Assembly: GCF_041677825.1 (NCBI RefSeq)
Contig: NZ_JBAYPG010000006.1
Coordinates: 1 to 64,000 of the forward strand
Length of the DNA stretch: 64,000 nt
DNA from: Castellaniella sp041677825
GTDB taxonomy: Bacteria > Pseudomonadota > Gammaproteobacteria > Burkholderiales > Burkholderiaceae_B
Direction: 5' to 3'
Notes under the pieces: model-generated
The model's input: the letters and a program-made list of their open reading frames with translations, nothing else
Databases searched by the model: none
What the model was told of the DNA's origin: nothing
Position numbers and translations under genes: made by a program
Shown here: positions 8,361-16,380 of the stretch, in pieces
How positions within the stretch are numbered: position 1 is the first letter of the stretch
Layout of the letters: the number at the start of each line of letters is the position of its first letter

Positions 8361-8824
8361 CCGGGTGACATGCGCCTGGCCTGAATGGCCTGTGCCTGGG
8401 GGCCCTGCAAGTGCAGGGCATCGGGCTGCACCCGAATCACCTGAAATTGGTTGACGTAGATCGGGTCATCGAGGTTGACAGGCAGGCCGTTGGATTCCTG
8501 AGTGCGCAGGATCAGCGTCTGGCCCTGATGCACCCAGCATCCGGTTTCGTACAGCCCCTGCGATGGTTGGCGTGGCCGCTTGACCTGCTCGACATAGGCC
8601 ATGCTGCCGTCTGCATTCAGCGTGTAAAGCGTGCGCAGGGCGCCTGCCACCCCCGCCTGTGCCGAGACCGACAGCCAATTGCCTATCAGGGGATCCGCAG
8701 CGGCCGCTGGCGTGCAGGCCCGTGTCACCGGCACTGCGGCATCCTCGGGCCCGGTACCCGTAGTGGAACAGGCCGACAGAACCAGCACGCCAGCAAGGCC
8801 TGCAAAATAACGAATACGGGACAT
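8342..8824 (-). CDS. small predicted lipoprotein, function unknown
   Basis: This 160-residue protein begins MSRIRYFAGLAGVLVLSAC, a short basic n-region, a hydrophobic stretch and a lipobox LSAC with Cys19 as the lipidation site. The mature part contains a single compact domain (LIGNWLSVS, LYTLNADGSMAYVEQV, GCWVHQGQTLILRT) reminiscent of lipocalin-like/META-style small beta domains, but I do not recognise the family. The start at 8824 has GAAGGTGGG upstream. The 3' end overlaps gltX tail-to-tail. Likely envelope location; role not known. Confidence 0.7.
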   Translation of the reverse strand: MSRIRYFAGLAGVLVLSACSTTGTGPEDAAVPVTRACTPAAAADPLIGNWLSVSAQAGVAGALRTLYTLNADGSMAYVEQVKRPRQPSQGLYETGCWVHQGQTLILRTQESNGLPVNLDDPIYVNQFQVIRVQPDALHLQGPQAQAIQARRMSPGYRLPF

Positions 8825-8952
8825 GGGACCCACCTTCAGAAAAGGACAGCCCGGCAAACCCCTTGCCGCAGCAGGGCTGCCGGGGCTGCAGCAGGCAGGC
8901 CGACCTACAATCGGTGCATGTGCCCGCTGCACATCGACAATCCCGCCATTTT

Positions 8953-8998
8953 AACGACATGAGCCACGCTGTACTAATGACATGAGCCATTCCGCATT
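8953..8998 (+). repeat. 23 bp imperfect tandem duplication over a start codon, with an 8-codon upstream ORF
   Basis: Two 23-base units (8953-8975 and 8976-8998) share the block GACATGAGCCA plus several further positions. Each unit contains an ATG. The first ATG (8959) opens an eight-codon ORF (MSHAVLMT) whose TGA at 8983-8985 overlaps the second ATG (8982), the start of the CopD-like gene. This gives an ATGA coupling arrangement and a near copy of the real N-terminus MSH. Confidence 0.55.
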
Positions 8999-9416
8999 GG
9001 TCATTCTGCACCTGTATGCCGCCATATTCTTCGTAGGCACGGTATTTTTCGAAGTCATCATCCTCGAGGGCATACGCCCCGCCCTGGGCCGCGAAACGAT
9101 GCGCAACGTAGAGCTCGCCATCGGGCAGCGCGCGCGCCGCATCATGCCCTTCGTCATTCTGATCCTGTTCGGGGCCGGCCTGGCCATGGCCTGGCAATTC
9201 AGGGCAGAACTCGCTCATCCGCTGGGCAGTCATTTTGCCACCCTGCTGTGGATCAAGATCATTCTGGCATTCAGCGTCCTCGGTCATTTCATCACGGCCA
9301 TCACTCTCAGCGGCACAGGGCGGCTGAAGTCGCGCCATTTCAAGTGGATCCACGTCAGTGTGTTCTGTCACGTGGTGCTCATCGTGTTCCTCGCCAAGGC
9401 CATGTTCTTCCTGTAG
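8982..9416 (+). CDS. four-helix integral membrane protein, CopD-like
   Basis: This 144-residue protein has four hydrophobic segments (about residues 5-25, 53-72, 85-107 and 121-143) and several membrane-embedded histidines: H10 in helix 1 (VILHLYAAIFFVGT), H101 in helix 3 and H128 in helix 4 (HVSVFCH). Proteins of this size and pattern in related genera are usually labelled CopD-family (copper resistance or haem-type membrane protein). That label is from memory and tentative. Its start codon overlaps the stop of a tiny upstream ORF (see 8953-8998). No copper genes are nearby. Confidence 0.6.
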   Translation: MSHSALVILHLYAAIFFVGTVFFEVIILEGIRPALGRETMRNVELAIGQRARRIMPFVILILFGAGLAMAWQFRAELAHPLGSHFATLLWIKIILAFSVLGHFITAITLSGTGRLKSRHFKWIHVSVFCHVVLIVFLAKAMFFL

Positions 9417-9508
9417 GCACACGCCGGCCGAACGGGCCTGGCCACTTTCAAGCCGCATTGGCATGCGTTAGACTTCTGACGTTTCCCCAGAACGAAAGAG
9501 AGCGCATC

Positions 9509-9673
9509 ATGGCCACTACCAGAAAATCCACGTCAACCAGCAGCAGCGCCAAAAAGACGCCTGCGCGGAAAACACCCGCCAGAAAGGCACCGGCAGACAA
9601 TCTGGCACCCGCTGCCCGTACAGACACGAATCCAGCCGGTTCCTGGCCGTTCCCGACCGGCGAGCGGCCGTAA
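9509..9673 (+). CDS. small basic Lys/Ala/Pro/Thr-rich protein (54 aa)
   Basis: The 54-codon frame starts MATTRKSTSTSSSAKKTPAR, carries the repeated unit K-T-P-A-R-K (twice, plus KAPA), and ends SWPFPTGERP. A good SD (GAAAGAGAG) sits eight bases before the ATG. The composition resembles histone-H1-like/AlgP-type KPAA-repeat nucleoid proteins, and the C-terminal Trp/Pro segment is a distinct, non-basic tail. It lies between the CopD-like gene and yggT, ten bases upstream of the latter. Real expression is likely from the SD and biased composition; DNA binding is inference. Confidence 0.6.
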   Translation: MATTRKSTSTSSSAKKTPARKTPARKAPADNLAPAARTDTNPAGSWPFPTGERP

Positions 9674-9683
9674 GGCGCGGGTC

Positions 9684-10250
9684 ATGGCTCGGGAAGTACT
9701 CGGTTTTCTTCTGGATGTCCTCTTCCAGCTGTTCGGCATTGCCCTGATCCTGCGGGCCTGGGCCTTTGCCATCCGGCTGCACCCGTTCAACCCCTGGTCC
9801 CAGGTCCTGTTCAAGGTGACCGACTGGCTGATCATGCCCTTGCGGCGCATCGTGCCGGCCAGCGGCCGGATCGACTGGTCCAGCATTCTGGCCTGCTGGG
9901 TGGCGGCCCTGGCCTATTTGTGGCTGAGCTGGCTGGTTGCCATGGGGGGCCTGACACCCGATACGAATCTGCTGGGCCCGATGCTGCTGGCGGGCCTGCT
10001 GACCAGCATCAAATGGCTGTTCAATGTGATCGTGTGGATGACGCTGATCCAGGCCGTGCTGTCATGGATCAACCCCCTGTCGCCGATCATGCCGGTACTC
10101 TACACATTCACCGCACCCCTGCTGAACCCGATCCGGCGCTGGCTGCCCCGCACCGGCGGGCTTGATTTCTCACCCCTGGTGCTGCTGATCCTGGCACAGG
10201 TGGCCATGATGGTGGTGAACCATCTGGCCTACGCGAGCCTGGGGGCCTGA
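9684..10250 (+). CDS. yggT: YggT family integral membrane protein
   Basis: This 188-residue protein has two copies of the YGGT repeat, each with two hydrophobic segments. Repeat signatures are LRAWAFAIRLHPFNPWSQVLFKVTDWLIMPLRRIVP in the first half and WMTLIQAVLSWINPLSPI with LNPIRRWLP in the second. YggT proteins are inner-membrane proteins linked to osmotic-shock tolerance and, in other bacteria, to division-site or membrane organisation; the mechanism is unknown. The start follows the small basic gene closely, suggesting one transcript. Confidence 0.9.
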   Translation: MAREVLGFLLDVLFQLFGIALILRAWAFAIRLHPFNPWSQVLFKVTDWLIMPLRRIVPASGRIDWSSILACWVAALAYLWLSWLVAMGGLTPDTNLLGPMLLAGLLTSIKWLFNVIVWMTLIQAVLSWINPLSPIMPVLYTFTAPLLNPIRRWLPRTGGLDFSPLVLLILAQVAMMVVNHLAYASLGA

Positions 10251-10396
10251 ACCTGGCGGCCGCATCATACGGACCTCGGGGCCCGAATCGGGCACCAGCG
10301 TACGACTGAGGGCCACCAGGCGGCAGCGCACCAGCCACGCGGCCTGCCCGCCCCCCTTGCAGGCCGGATGTACCGACAACCAGCCGCCAGCGCGGG

Positions 10397-10894
10397 TTAC
10401 AGGGGTGCGACGCGCGTGCCGCCCGCACCGCTGATCATCTGCACCCGCTGGCCGATCGAGAGGGGGACGTCGGCCTCTTGCACGACCACCCGTGTTTCGC
10501 CGCTGTCGAGCCGCACGGTGATTTCGAGCCCCTGGGTCTTGTCGACCTGCTTTTCGATGACATTGCCGGCCAGGCCACCCAGCAGGGCGCCGCCTATGGT
10601 GGTGAGCGTCTTGCCCTTGCCACCCCCGATCGTGCTGCCAGCCACGCCACCCAGCGCGGCCCCCGATACCATCCCCACGCCACTGGAGCGATCAGACTGG
10701 ATCACGACCGAACGCACGCTCTGGACGGTGCCATAGCGCACGGTCTGCTCCTGGCGTGCCTGGCCATACGTATAGACCGAACTGGAGGCCGACTGGTTGG
10801 CGCAGCCCGCAAGCAGCAGGGCCCCGGCAGAAAGACCCAGTGCGGCGGCCTGACGCAGACGATGTGAAGAAAAGACCCTGGAAATGCCAGCCAT
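10397..10894 (-). CDS. glycine-zipper outer-membrane lipoprotein (SlyB/Pcp type)
   Basis: This 165-residue protein has an N-terminal signal with lipobox LLAGC (Cys31). It is followed by YGTVQSVRSVVI, a segment typical of SlyB/17 kDa antigens, and by a glycine-zipper region (VSGAALGGVAGSTIGGGKGK, then GGALLGGLAGNVIEKQVD) that would pack as two membrane-associated helices. The C-terminal beta part reads EITVRLDSGETRVVVQEAD. Likely role: envelope integrity. GGAG precedes the ATG. It lies upstream of and on the same strand as the PfkB gene, 42 bases away. Confidence 0.88.
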   Translation of the reverse strand: MAGISRVFSSHRLRQAAALGLSAGALLLAGCANQSASSSVYTYGQARQEQTVRYGTVQSVRSVVIQSDRSSGVGMVSGAALGGVAGSTIGGGKGKTLTTIGGALLGGLAGNVIEKQVDKTQGLEITVRLDSGETRVVVQEADVPLSIGQRVQMISGAGGTRVAPL

Positions 10895-10936
10895 GAAAGA
10901 TACTCCGCAAAAGACGTGACACCGTGGTCGGTCGGC

Positions 10937-11878
10937 TCAGAGGGACTTGTCCAGACCGTAGTGACGGCTGAGAGAATCAAGGATGCGGGCATGCCCGGGC
11001 TGATGATTCTGGGGCCCCTTGCTCATGATTTTAAGGCTCCCCATGACATTCGCCAAACAGCAGGCCTCGACCAGCGTCCAGCCCTGTACGAGCCCGTGAA
11101 GCAAACCCGCCCTGTGGGCATCGCCACAGCCCGTGGGGTCCAGCGGCTCACTGACCGGAACCGGTGCAATGTCGGTCGACTGGCCATCGACATGCAGCAC
11201 GCTGCCGTGCGCCCCGTGCGTGACGATCACCGCCTGCAACCGGCATGACCAGTCCTGCAGGGTACGCCCCGTACGCTCGACGATCACGCTGGCTTCGTAA
11301 TCATTGGCCGTGAGGATGCTGGCCATGGCCAGCATCTGCTCCAGATCGGGGCCCTCGAAGAGCGGCATGGCCTGGCCCAGGTCGAAGACGAATGGAATCC
11401 CCGCCTGATGCAGGCGACGGGCATGTGCGAACATGGCATCCTTGGAATCGGGCGCCACGATGGCCCAGGCGGCAGGGTGCCCGGAGAGGTCGTTCTCTGC
11501 CGAGCGCAGCATGGCACCGGGGTGAAACGACGCGATCTGATTGTTCTCCTGATCGGTCGTGATGTAGCACTGCGGGGTATAGGCCTCGGGCAGGACCCGG
11601 ACCAGAGACGTATCCATGCCCAGATCACGCATGCGCTGCACATAGTCTTCGGCGTCGGCGCCCACGGTGCCCACCGGCACCGGCCGCCCGCCCAGCAGAT
11701 GCAGGTTGTAGGCGATATTGCCGGCACAGCCGCCGTATTCCTTGCGCAGCGTGGGCACGAAAAACGAGACGCTCAGTGACTTGATGCTTTCTGCCAGGAT
11801 ATGGTCGCGAAAGCGGCCTTCAAACACCGCAATCGTGTCGAAGGCAATCGAACCACAGATCAGCACATCCTGATTCAT
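10937..11878 (-). CDS. PfkB-family carbohydrate/nucleoside kinase
   Basis: This kinase of about 313 residues is of the ribokinase superfamily. The N-terminal DVLICGSIAFDTIAVFEGRF and KEYGGCAGNIAYNLHLLGG form the sugar-binding region. The C-terminal signature DPTGCGDAHRAGLL holds the anion hole and catalytic Asp of GCGD. This variant is typical of the adenosine-kinase-like PfkB branch in Betaproteobacteria; the true phosphoryl acceptor is not defined by sequence. The ATG at 11878 is chosen because GAGG sits six bases upstream. An ATG at 11890 would overlap the upstream gene's stop as ATGA. Probably the last gene of the accBC-prmA-DUF3426 transcript. Confidence 0.87.
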   Translation of the reverse strand: MNQDVLICGSIAFDTIAVFEGRFRDHILAESIKSLSVSFFVPTLRKEYGGCAGNIAYNLHLLGGRPVPVGTVGADAEDYVQRMRDLGMDTSLVRVLPEAYTPQCYITTDQENNQIASFHPGAMLRSAENDLSGHPAAWAIVAPDSKDAMFAHARRLHQAGIPFVFDLGQAMPLFEGPDLEQMLAMASILTANDYEASVIVERTGRTLQDWSCRLQAVIVTHGAHGSVLHVDGQSTDIAPVPVSEPLDPTGCGDAHRAGLLHGLVQGWTLVEACCLANVMGSLKIMSKGPQNHQPGHARILDSLSRHYGLDKSL

Positions 11879-11886
11879 GAACATCC

Positions 11887-12951
11887 TCATGGATAAAAAA
11901 GGTCGAGCTGAAAGCCATTGATCTGCGCACCCTCGACAGTCAGTGGAAGCTCGAGGTGCACGTTGTCATGGGCAGGGAACGGCGTGGACTGCAATGCCGC
12001 CGGAAGATAATTTTCGGGTTCGAGATTGCGCCGCACCACGGGCGCGCCTGCGCCGTCATTCAGGGTGAGTACCAGCACGGGCCACGCCTGCGGCCGATCG
12101 GTGCCATTGCGCAGCATCACCGAAAGCAGATACTCGTGCCTGTCGCCTTCGGCGCCAGCCGGCCCATCCGGTGCCGCCGCTGTATTGTGCGTCGACCCGG
12201 GTTTTTCGTCGGGCCTGGGCGCAGGCCTGCTTTCGACCCGTTTCAGGCTCGATGACATGATGGCCGCACGCGTCAGGTTTCTGGCGTAGGGCACCTCGCA
12301 CTGCAGGGTATCACAGGCACGCTCGAGCCAGGGCCGCAGCACGGGCACGGCCTGCGCCAATTGGGCACGCCAGACATACGCCGCCTGCGCCGCCAGAAGC
12401 AGCAACAGCACGATGAGCGCGCCCAGGCCAAGCACGCGCCACGGATTGCCCGCCCCCTCGCGCCTGCGGTGGCTGGCCAGCAAGGCTGACGCCGTGCCAC
12501 CGTGCCCACCGTGCCCCGAACGGGCCTCGACGATGAATGCCTCGGGGCGGGCGCGCATGGATGGTTCACGCACATTGCGGAATACATGCGGGGCCTCTTC
12601 TTCGTCGGCGTCGGCGTCGGGCCCGAGCGCCAGCGAGGGTTCGGGAACATCCACGAACATGGGATCATCGTGCGCGTCGTGCTCGACAATGATCGGAATA
12701 TCGTGCTGCACATCGCGCACAGGCCCGGCAGCCTGCGCGCGCCGGTGCACGGCATGCACGCCCATGGATGGCTCGGCCGCGCGCGAACCAGGCCCCGCGA
12801 CCCCCGCGGATGCGTCCGTGGTCACCTCGGCATAGCCATCGAAAATATGTGCGCACTGCACGCAGCGCACGTAGCCCTTGCGCAGCTGCAGATCCGCCAG
12901 GCTCGTCTCGAATACGGTCTGGCAATGGGGGCAGCGGGTGGTCAGTTTCAT
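11887..12951 (-). CDS. zinc-ribbon/DUF3426 membrane-anchored protein
   Basis: This 354-residue protein starts MKLTTRCPHCQTVFETSLAD, with a CPHC ... CVQC zinc ribbon of the MJ0042 type. An acidic low-complexity stretch follows, then one transmembrane helix (about GALIVLLLLLAAQAAYVW) and a C-terminal DUF3426 domain (YEVPYAR-type region, VMLRNGTDRPQAWPVLVLTL, QINGFQLDLFYP). It is commonly found behind prmA in Burkholderiales; its function is unknown. The ATG at 12951 overlaps the prmA stop as ATGA, supporting this start over one ten codons upstream. Confidence 0.87.
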   Translation of the reverse strand: MKLTTRCPHCQTVFETSLADLQLRKGYVRCVQCAHIFDGYAEVTTDASAGVAGPGSRAAEPSMGVHAVHRRAQAAGPVRDVQHDIPIIVEHDAHDDPMFVDVPEPSLALGPDADADEEEAPHVFRNVREPSMRARPEAFIVEARSGHGGHGGTASALLASHRRREGAGNPWRVLGLGALIVLLLLLAAQAAYVWRAQLAQAVPVLRPWLERACDTLQCEVPYARNLTRAAIMSSSLKRVESRPAPRPDEKPGSTHNTAAAPDGPAGAEGDRHEYLLSVMLRNGTDRPQAWPVLVLTLNDGAGAPVVRRNLEPENYLPAALQSTPFPAHDNVHLELPLTVEGAQINGFQLDLFYP

Positions 12952-13871
12952 GCCATTCGACCTCGCTGGCCGGCCAGGCACACCCAGCCGTCAAGGACCC
13001 CGACCACCTCGAGCGGCAACCACGGCGCGTAGGCCTGGATGACCTCTGTGGCCTGGCGCTCGAGCACCCCCGACAGCACCAGATGGCCACCGCACCGAAC
13101 GCGTGCGCACAGCATGGGCGCCAGCAGCTTGAGCGGCCCGGACAGGATATTGGCCACGACCACCTGATGCGTGCCCGCGGGCATGTCATCCGGCAAACAG
13201 ACCCGCAGCTCGACCTGATTGTCGAGCGCGTTGCGGCGGGCCGACTCGACGGCCTGCGGGTCGATATCGACGGCCACGACCGGACCCGCGCCCAGCAGGA
13301 CCGCCGCGATGGCCAGGATGCCCGACCCGCAGCCGTAATCCAGCACGCAAGCCCCGGATGGCAGATGATCGGCCAGCCACTCGAGGCACAGGCGGGTGGT
13401 GGGATGATTGCCTGTACCGAACGCCAGCCCGGGGTCCAGCTCGATGCGAATCCCGTCGGTATGGCGCCCATGGGGCGGCAGCCCGGCATCTTCGCGGTGC
13501 CAGCTCGGCACGATCCAGACCCGTTCTGCCACCAGGATGGGTTCGAACTGCGCCTGGGTCAGGCGCACCCAGTCAGCGTCGGACACTTCGCGTACGGCAT
13601 CGGCCTGCTGCCCCGCGCGCCAGCCCGGCAAGCCTTCGAGAGCCGCCAGCAGCTGTGCCGGATCCACCCCATCGGCCAACAGTACACACAGGCGACTGCG
13701 ACGCCATGCCTGCACTTCAGGTTCGGTGCCAGGCTCGCCGAACAGGGCCTGCTCGTCTGGCGTGCAGGCATGCGCATCTTCGATGGCCACTGACAGCGCC
13801 CCTGCGCCCAGCAGGGCATCGGACCAGGCATCGGCCTGGTCTTCGGTACAGGACAGCACCAGCTCGCGCAC
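12948..13871 (-). CDS. prmA: ribosomal protein L11 methyltransferase
   Basis: This 307-residue class I SAM-dependent methyltransferase trimethylates L11. The N-terminal substrate-recruiting domain begins MRELVLSCTEDQADAWSDAL. The catalytic part has PGLAFGTGNHPTTRLCLEWL, the SAM loop VLDYGCGSGILAIAA, the ribose-binding acidic DIDPQAV and the VVANILSGPLKLL active-site strand. It starts nine bases after accC ends and its stop overlaps the next gene, so it belongs to the accB-accC transcript. Confidence 0.94.
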   Translation of the reverse strand: MRELVLSCTEDQADAWSDALLGAGALSVAIEDAHACTPDEQALFGEPGTEPEVQAWRRSRLCVLLADGVDPAQLLAALEGLPGWRAGQQADAVREVSDADWVRLTQAQFEPILVAERVWIVPSWHREDAGLPPHGRHTDGIRIELDPGLAFGTGNHPTTRLCLEWLADHLPSGACVLDYGCGSGILAIAAVLLGAGPVVAVDIDPQAVESARRNALDNQVELRVCLPDDMPAGTHQVVVANILSGPLKLLAPMLCARVRCGGHLVLSGVLERQATEVIQAYAPWLPLEVVGVLDGWVCLAGQRGRMA

Positions 13872-13880
13872 GCCGGTTCC

Positions 13881-15227
13881 TCAGGGCCGCTGGGCCAGCT
13901 TGTGTTCGAGATAATGGATGCTGGTGCCACCCTTCTGGAAACTGGCATCCTGCAGGAGCTCGCGATGCAACGCGATGTTGGTCTGCACCCCCTCGACGAT
14001 CATCTCGGACAGGGCGATCTCCATGCGCATCAGGGCATGATGGCGATCATCGCCATAGGCAATCAGCTTGGCGATCATGGAATCATAGTACGGCGGCACC
14101 ACATACCCGGTGAATACGTGCGAATCCATGCGAATGCCCGGGCCGCCGGGCACATGCCAGTTCGTGATCTTTCCCGGGCTGGGCGTGAAGCGGTAGGGAT
14201 CCTCGGCATTGATCCGGCATTCGACGGCATGGCCGTGCAGCTTGATGTCGCGCTGGCGCCAGGTGAATTTTTCATCGGCCGCGATGCGCAGCTGTTGCTG
14301 GACCAGGTCGATGCCGGTGATCATTTCGGTGACGGTGTGCTCGACCTGGATTCGAGTGTTCATCTCGATGAAGAAGAACTCACCCTTCTCGTACAGGAAC
14401 TCGAAGGTCCCGGCGCCCCGGTAGCGCATGCTGCGGCAGGCTTCAGCGCAACGCTCGCCGATCCGCTCGACCAGTGCCCGATCGATGCCGGGCGCTGGCG
14501 CCTCTTCGATGATCTTCTGGTGCCGCCGCTGCATCGAACAGTCGCGCTCACCCAGCCAGACGGCCTTGCCATTGCCATCGGCCAGTACCTGGATTTCGAT
14601 ATGGCGCGGGTTTTCGAGGAATTTCTCGAGATAGACTTCGGGGTTGTTGAAGGCCGCCGAGGCTTCGCTGCGCGTCATGGCCACGGCGTTGAGCAAGGCG
14701 GCCTCGGTATAGACCACGCGCATGCCACGCCCCCCACCACCGCCGGCGGCCTTGATGATGACCGGATAGCCGACCGCGGCGGCCAGACGGTGGATTTCGT
14801 CGGGCTCATCGGGCAGGGCCCCATCCGAGCCGGGCACCACCGGCACGCCTGCGGCGATCATGGCCTGTTTGGCACTGACCTTGTCGCCCATCACGCGTAT
14901 GGTCTCGGGGCGTGGACCCACAAACACAAACCCGCTCTTTTCGACCCGCTCGGCGAAGTCGGCGTTTTCAGCGAGAAAGCCGTAGCCCGGATGTATGGCC
15001 TCGGCGTCGGTGACTTCAGCCGCAGAGATGAGGGCCGGCATGTTCAGATAGCTGTCACGCGGTGCGGCCGGACCAATGCAAACCGACTCGTCGGCCAGGC
15101 GCACATATTTGGCTTCGCGATCGGCTTCGGAGTGCACGACCACCGTCTTCACACCCAGTTCGCGACAGGCGCGCTGAATGCGCAGGGCAATTTCGCCACG
15201 ATTGGCGATCAGTAGTTTGTCGAACAT
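13881..15227 (-). CDS. accC: biotin carboxylase subunit of acetyl-CoA carboxylase
   Basis: This 448-residue ATP-grasp enzyme carboxylates the biotin on AccB, the first half of malonyl-CoA synthesis. The N-terminal MFDKLLIANRGEIALRIQRA is diagnostic. Lys116 and Lys159 and the glycine-rich loop GGGGGRGM at 162-169 bind ATP. The metal/bicarbonate site reads FIEMNTRIQVEHTVTE. It lies three bases after accB, the standard accBC pair. The accA and accD carboxyltransferase genes are elsewhere. Confidence 0.97.
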   Translation of the reverse strand: MFDKLLIANRGEIALRIQRACRELGVKTVVVHSEADREAKYVRLADESVCIGPAAPRDSYLNMPALISAAEVTDAEAIHPGYGFLAENADFAERVEKSGFVFVGPRPETIRVMGDKVSAKQAMIAAGVPVVPGSDGALPDEPDEIHRLAAAVGYPVIIKAAGGGGGRGMRVVYTEAALLNAVAMTRSEASAAFNNPEVYLEKFLENPRHIEIQVLADGNGKAVWLGERDCSMQRRHQKIIEEAPAPGIDRALVERIGERCAEACRSMRYRGAGTFEFLYEKGEFFFIEMNTRIQVEHTVTEMITGIDLVQQQLRIAADEKFTWRQRDIKLHGHAVECRINAEDPYRFTPSPGKITNWHVPGGPGIRMDSHVFTGYVVPPYYDSMIAKLIAYGDDRHHALMRMEIALSEMIVEGVQTNIALHRELLQDASFQKGGTSIHYLEHKLAQRP

Positions 15228-15230
15228 GAG

Positions 15231-15668
15231 TCAGGCAATGATGAACAGGGATTGGCCATACTCGACCGGTTCGCCATTTTCAACCAGGATCTGCTGCACG
15301 ACACCGGATTTGTCGGCTTCTATTTCATTCAGGAGTTTCATGGCCTCGATGATGCACAGGGGATCGCCTTCCTTGACCGCCTGGCCCACTTCGACGAAGG
15401 CGGGCGCATTGGGATTGGGCGCGCGGTAGAACGTTCCGACCATCGGGGCCTTCACGGCGTGGCCCTGGGGCTCTGCTGCGCCGACCCCGGCCGCTGCCGG
15501 TGCGTCTGCAACCGGCGAGACGGCGGCCGCGGCGGCCACAGGCGCCACCGCTACCGTCTGGGAAAACTTCACGATGCGGACCTTGCCATCACCTTCGGTG
15601 ATTTCCAGTTCTGCGATACCCGAATCCGCCACCAGGTCGATCAGCGTTTTCAGTTTTCTGAGATCCAT
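15231..15668 (-). CDS. accB: biotin carboxyl carrier protein of acetyl-CoA carboxylase
   Basis: This 145-residue protein starts MDLRKLKTLIDLVADSGIAE as AccB proteins do. An Ala/Val/Pro-rich linker (about residues 37-66) precedes the biotinyl domain. The biotinylation site is Lys111 in CIIEAMKLLNEIEAD. It carries CO2 between AccC and the AccAD transferase in the cytoplasm. A strong promoter is immediately upstream (15712-15740). In Pseudomonas and, as I recall, many Betaproteobacteria aroQ directly precedes accB, but it is absent here. Confidence 0.96.
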   Translation of the reverse strand: MDLRKLKTLIDLVADSGIAELEITEGDGKVRIVKFSQTVAVAPVAAAAAVSPVADAPAAAGVGAAEPQGHAVKAPMVGTFYRAPNPNAPAFVEVGQAVKEGDPLCIIEAMKLLNEIEADKSGVVQQILVENGEPVEYGQSLFIIA

Positions 15669-15711
15669 GAGTGTGTCCTGTGTGTCCCGCCAAAAATGCA
15701 GAACGTTCTTG

Positions 15712-15740
15712 ATGATAGAAATCAGCGCTTTTTACGCCAA
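15712..15740 (-). promoter_or_regulatory. sigma70-type promoter of the accBC operon
   Basis: On the minus strand TTGGCG (-35, 15735-15740) and TATCAT (-10, 15712-15717) have a 17-base spacer. The predicted start near 15705 gives a leader of about 35 bases to the accB ATG. Position directly upstream of the operon and canonical spacing support it. Confidence 0.65.
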
Positions 15741-15801
15741 TTTGACGGGTTTGTCCATTGAACAGGCCAGTCGTCATCCTGCGTGAACAACGGCTTGAAG
15801 C

Positions 15802-16302
15802 TTAAAGAATGTGCTCGATGCGCGTCTGAATGTCATCGTTCTGGAGCTCGCCCACGAGGCGATCGGCCACATGCCCGTCGCGATCGAACAGGACACTGAA
15901 CGGCAGCACGCCGGACTTGTTGCCCAGTTCGCGCATCAGCGCCACGCCCTGCGTGCCAGTGAGCAACAGGGGATAGGACACCGGGACTTTGTCGATGAAA
16001 CGCTGCACGTTGGCCTGGGTATCGACCGCCAGCCCCAGCACGGCCAGATCCGGGTAGCGCTCGTGCAAGGACTGCAACAGGGGCAGTTCGCGCACGCAGG
16101 GCGCGCACCAGCTGGCCCAGAAATTCATCAGGACAGGCTGGCCGAGCCAGCTCGACAGCGGGGTTTCGCCCCCCTGCAGCGCGGGCAAGCTGCGCCCGAA
16201 TACCGGATTGGCCGGCAACAGCGCCGCCACGACCCCGGCGGGCGCCGCCAGCGCGCTGCAGGCCAGCAGGGCCGCGCCCTGCAGAAAAAAGCGTCTGTGC
16301 AT
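15802..16302 (-). CDS. TlpA/ResA-type thioredoxin-like protein, periplasmic
   Basis: This 166-residue protein starts MHRRFFLQGAALLACSALAA, a signal peptide or N-terminal anchor; it is thus likely exported. The thioredoxin fold is clear: PVLMNFWASWCAPCVRELPLL with the redox pair WCAPC, AVLGLAVDTQANVQRFI, and the cis-Pro segment SGVLPFSVLFDRDG. Such proteins reduce or isomerise disulfides in the periplasm, for example in cytochrome c maturation; the specific partner is not shown. The ATG at 16302 starts right before the signal; an in-frame ATG 14 codons upstream adds non-signal sequence. Divergent from mpl. Confidence 0.88.
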   Translation of the reverse strand: MHRRFFLQGAALLACSALAAPAGVVAALLPANPVFGRSLPALQGGETPLSSWLGQPVLMNFWASWCAPCVRELPLLQSLHERYPDLAVLGLAVDTQANVQRFIDKVPVSYPLLLTGTQGVALMRELGNKSGVLPFSVLFDRDGHVADRLVGELQNDDIQTRIEHIL

Positions 16303-16334
16303 GAAGCAACACGTATTCCAGAGGCCTAGGGTAC

Positions 16335-16363
16335 CTGCCATCATAGCATTCGCCCTCTACAAT
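16335..16363 (+). promoter_or_regulatory. candidate promoter of mpl
   Basis: The -10-like TACAAT at 16358-16363 is preceded, at a 17-base spacing, by CTGCCA (16335-16340), a four-of-six match to the -35 consensus. It would start transcription about ten bases before the mpl ATG, just ahead of a strong SD (GGAGG). Weak -35, so tentative. Confidence 0.4.
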
Positions 16364-16380
16364 ACAGGGCGGAGGATGTC

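Noticed and set aside
10251..10396. Possible small gene in the 146 bases between yggT and the glycine-zipper lipoprotein gene
   Set aside because: Only frames with shadow-type composition and no SD; I see nothing definite in this spacer.
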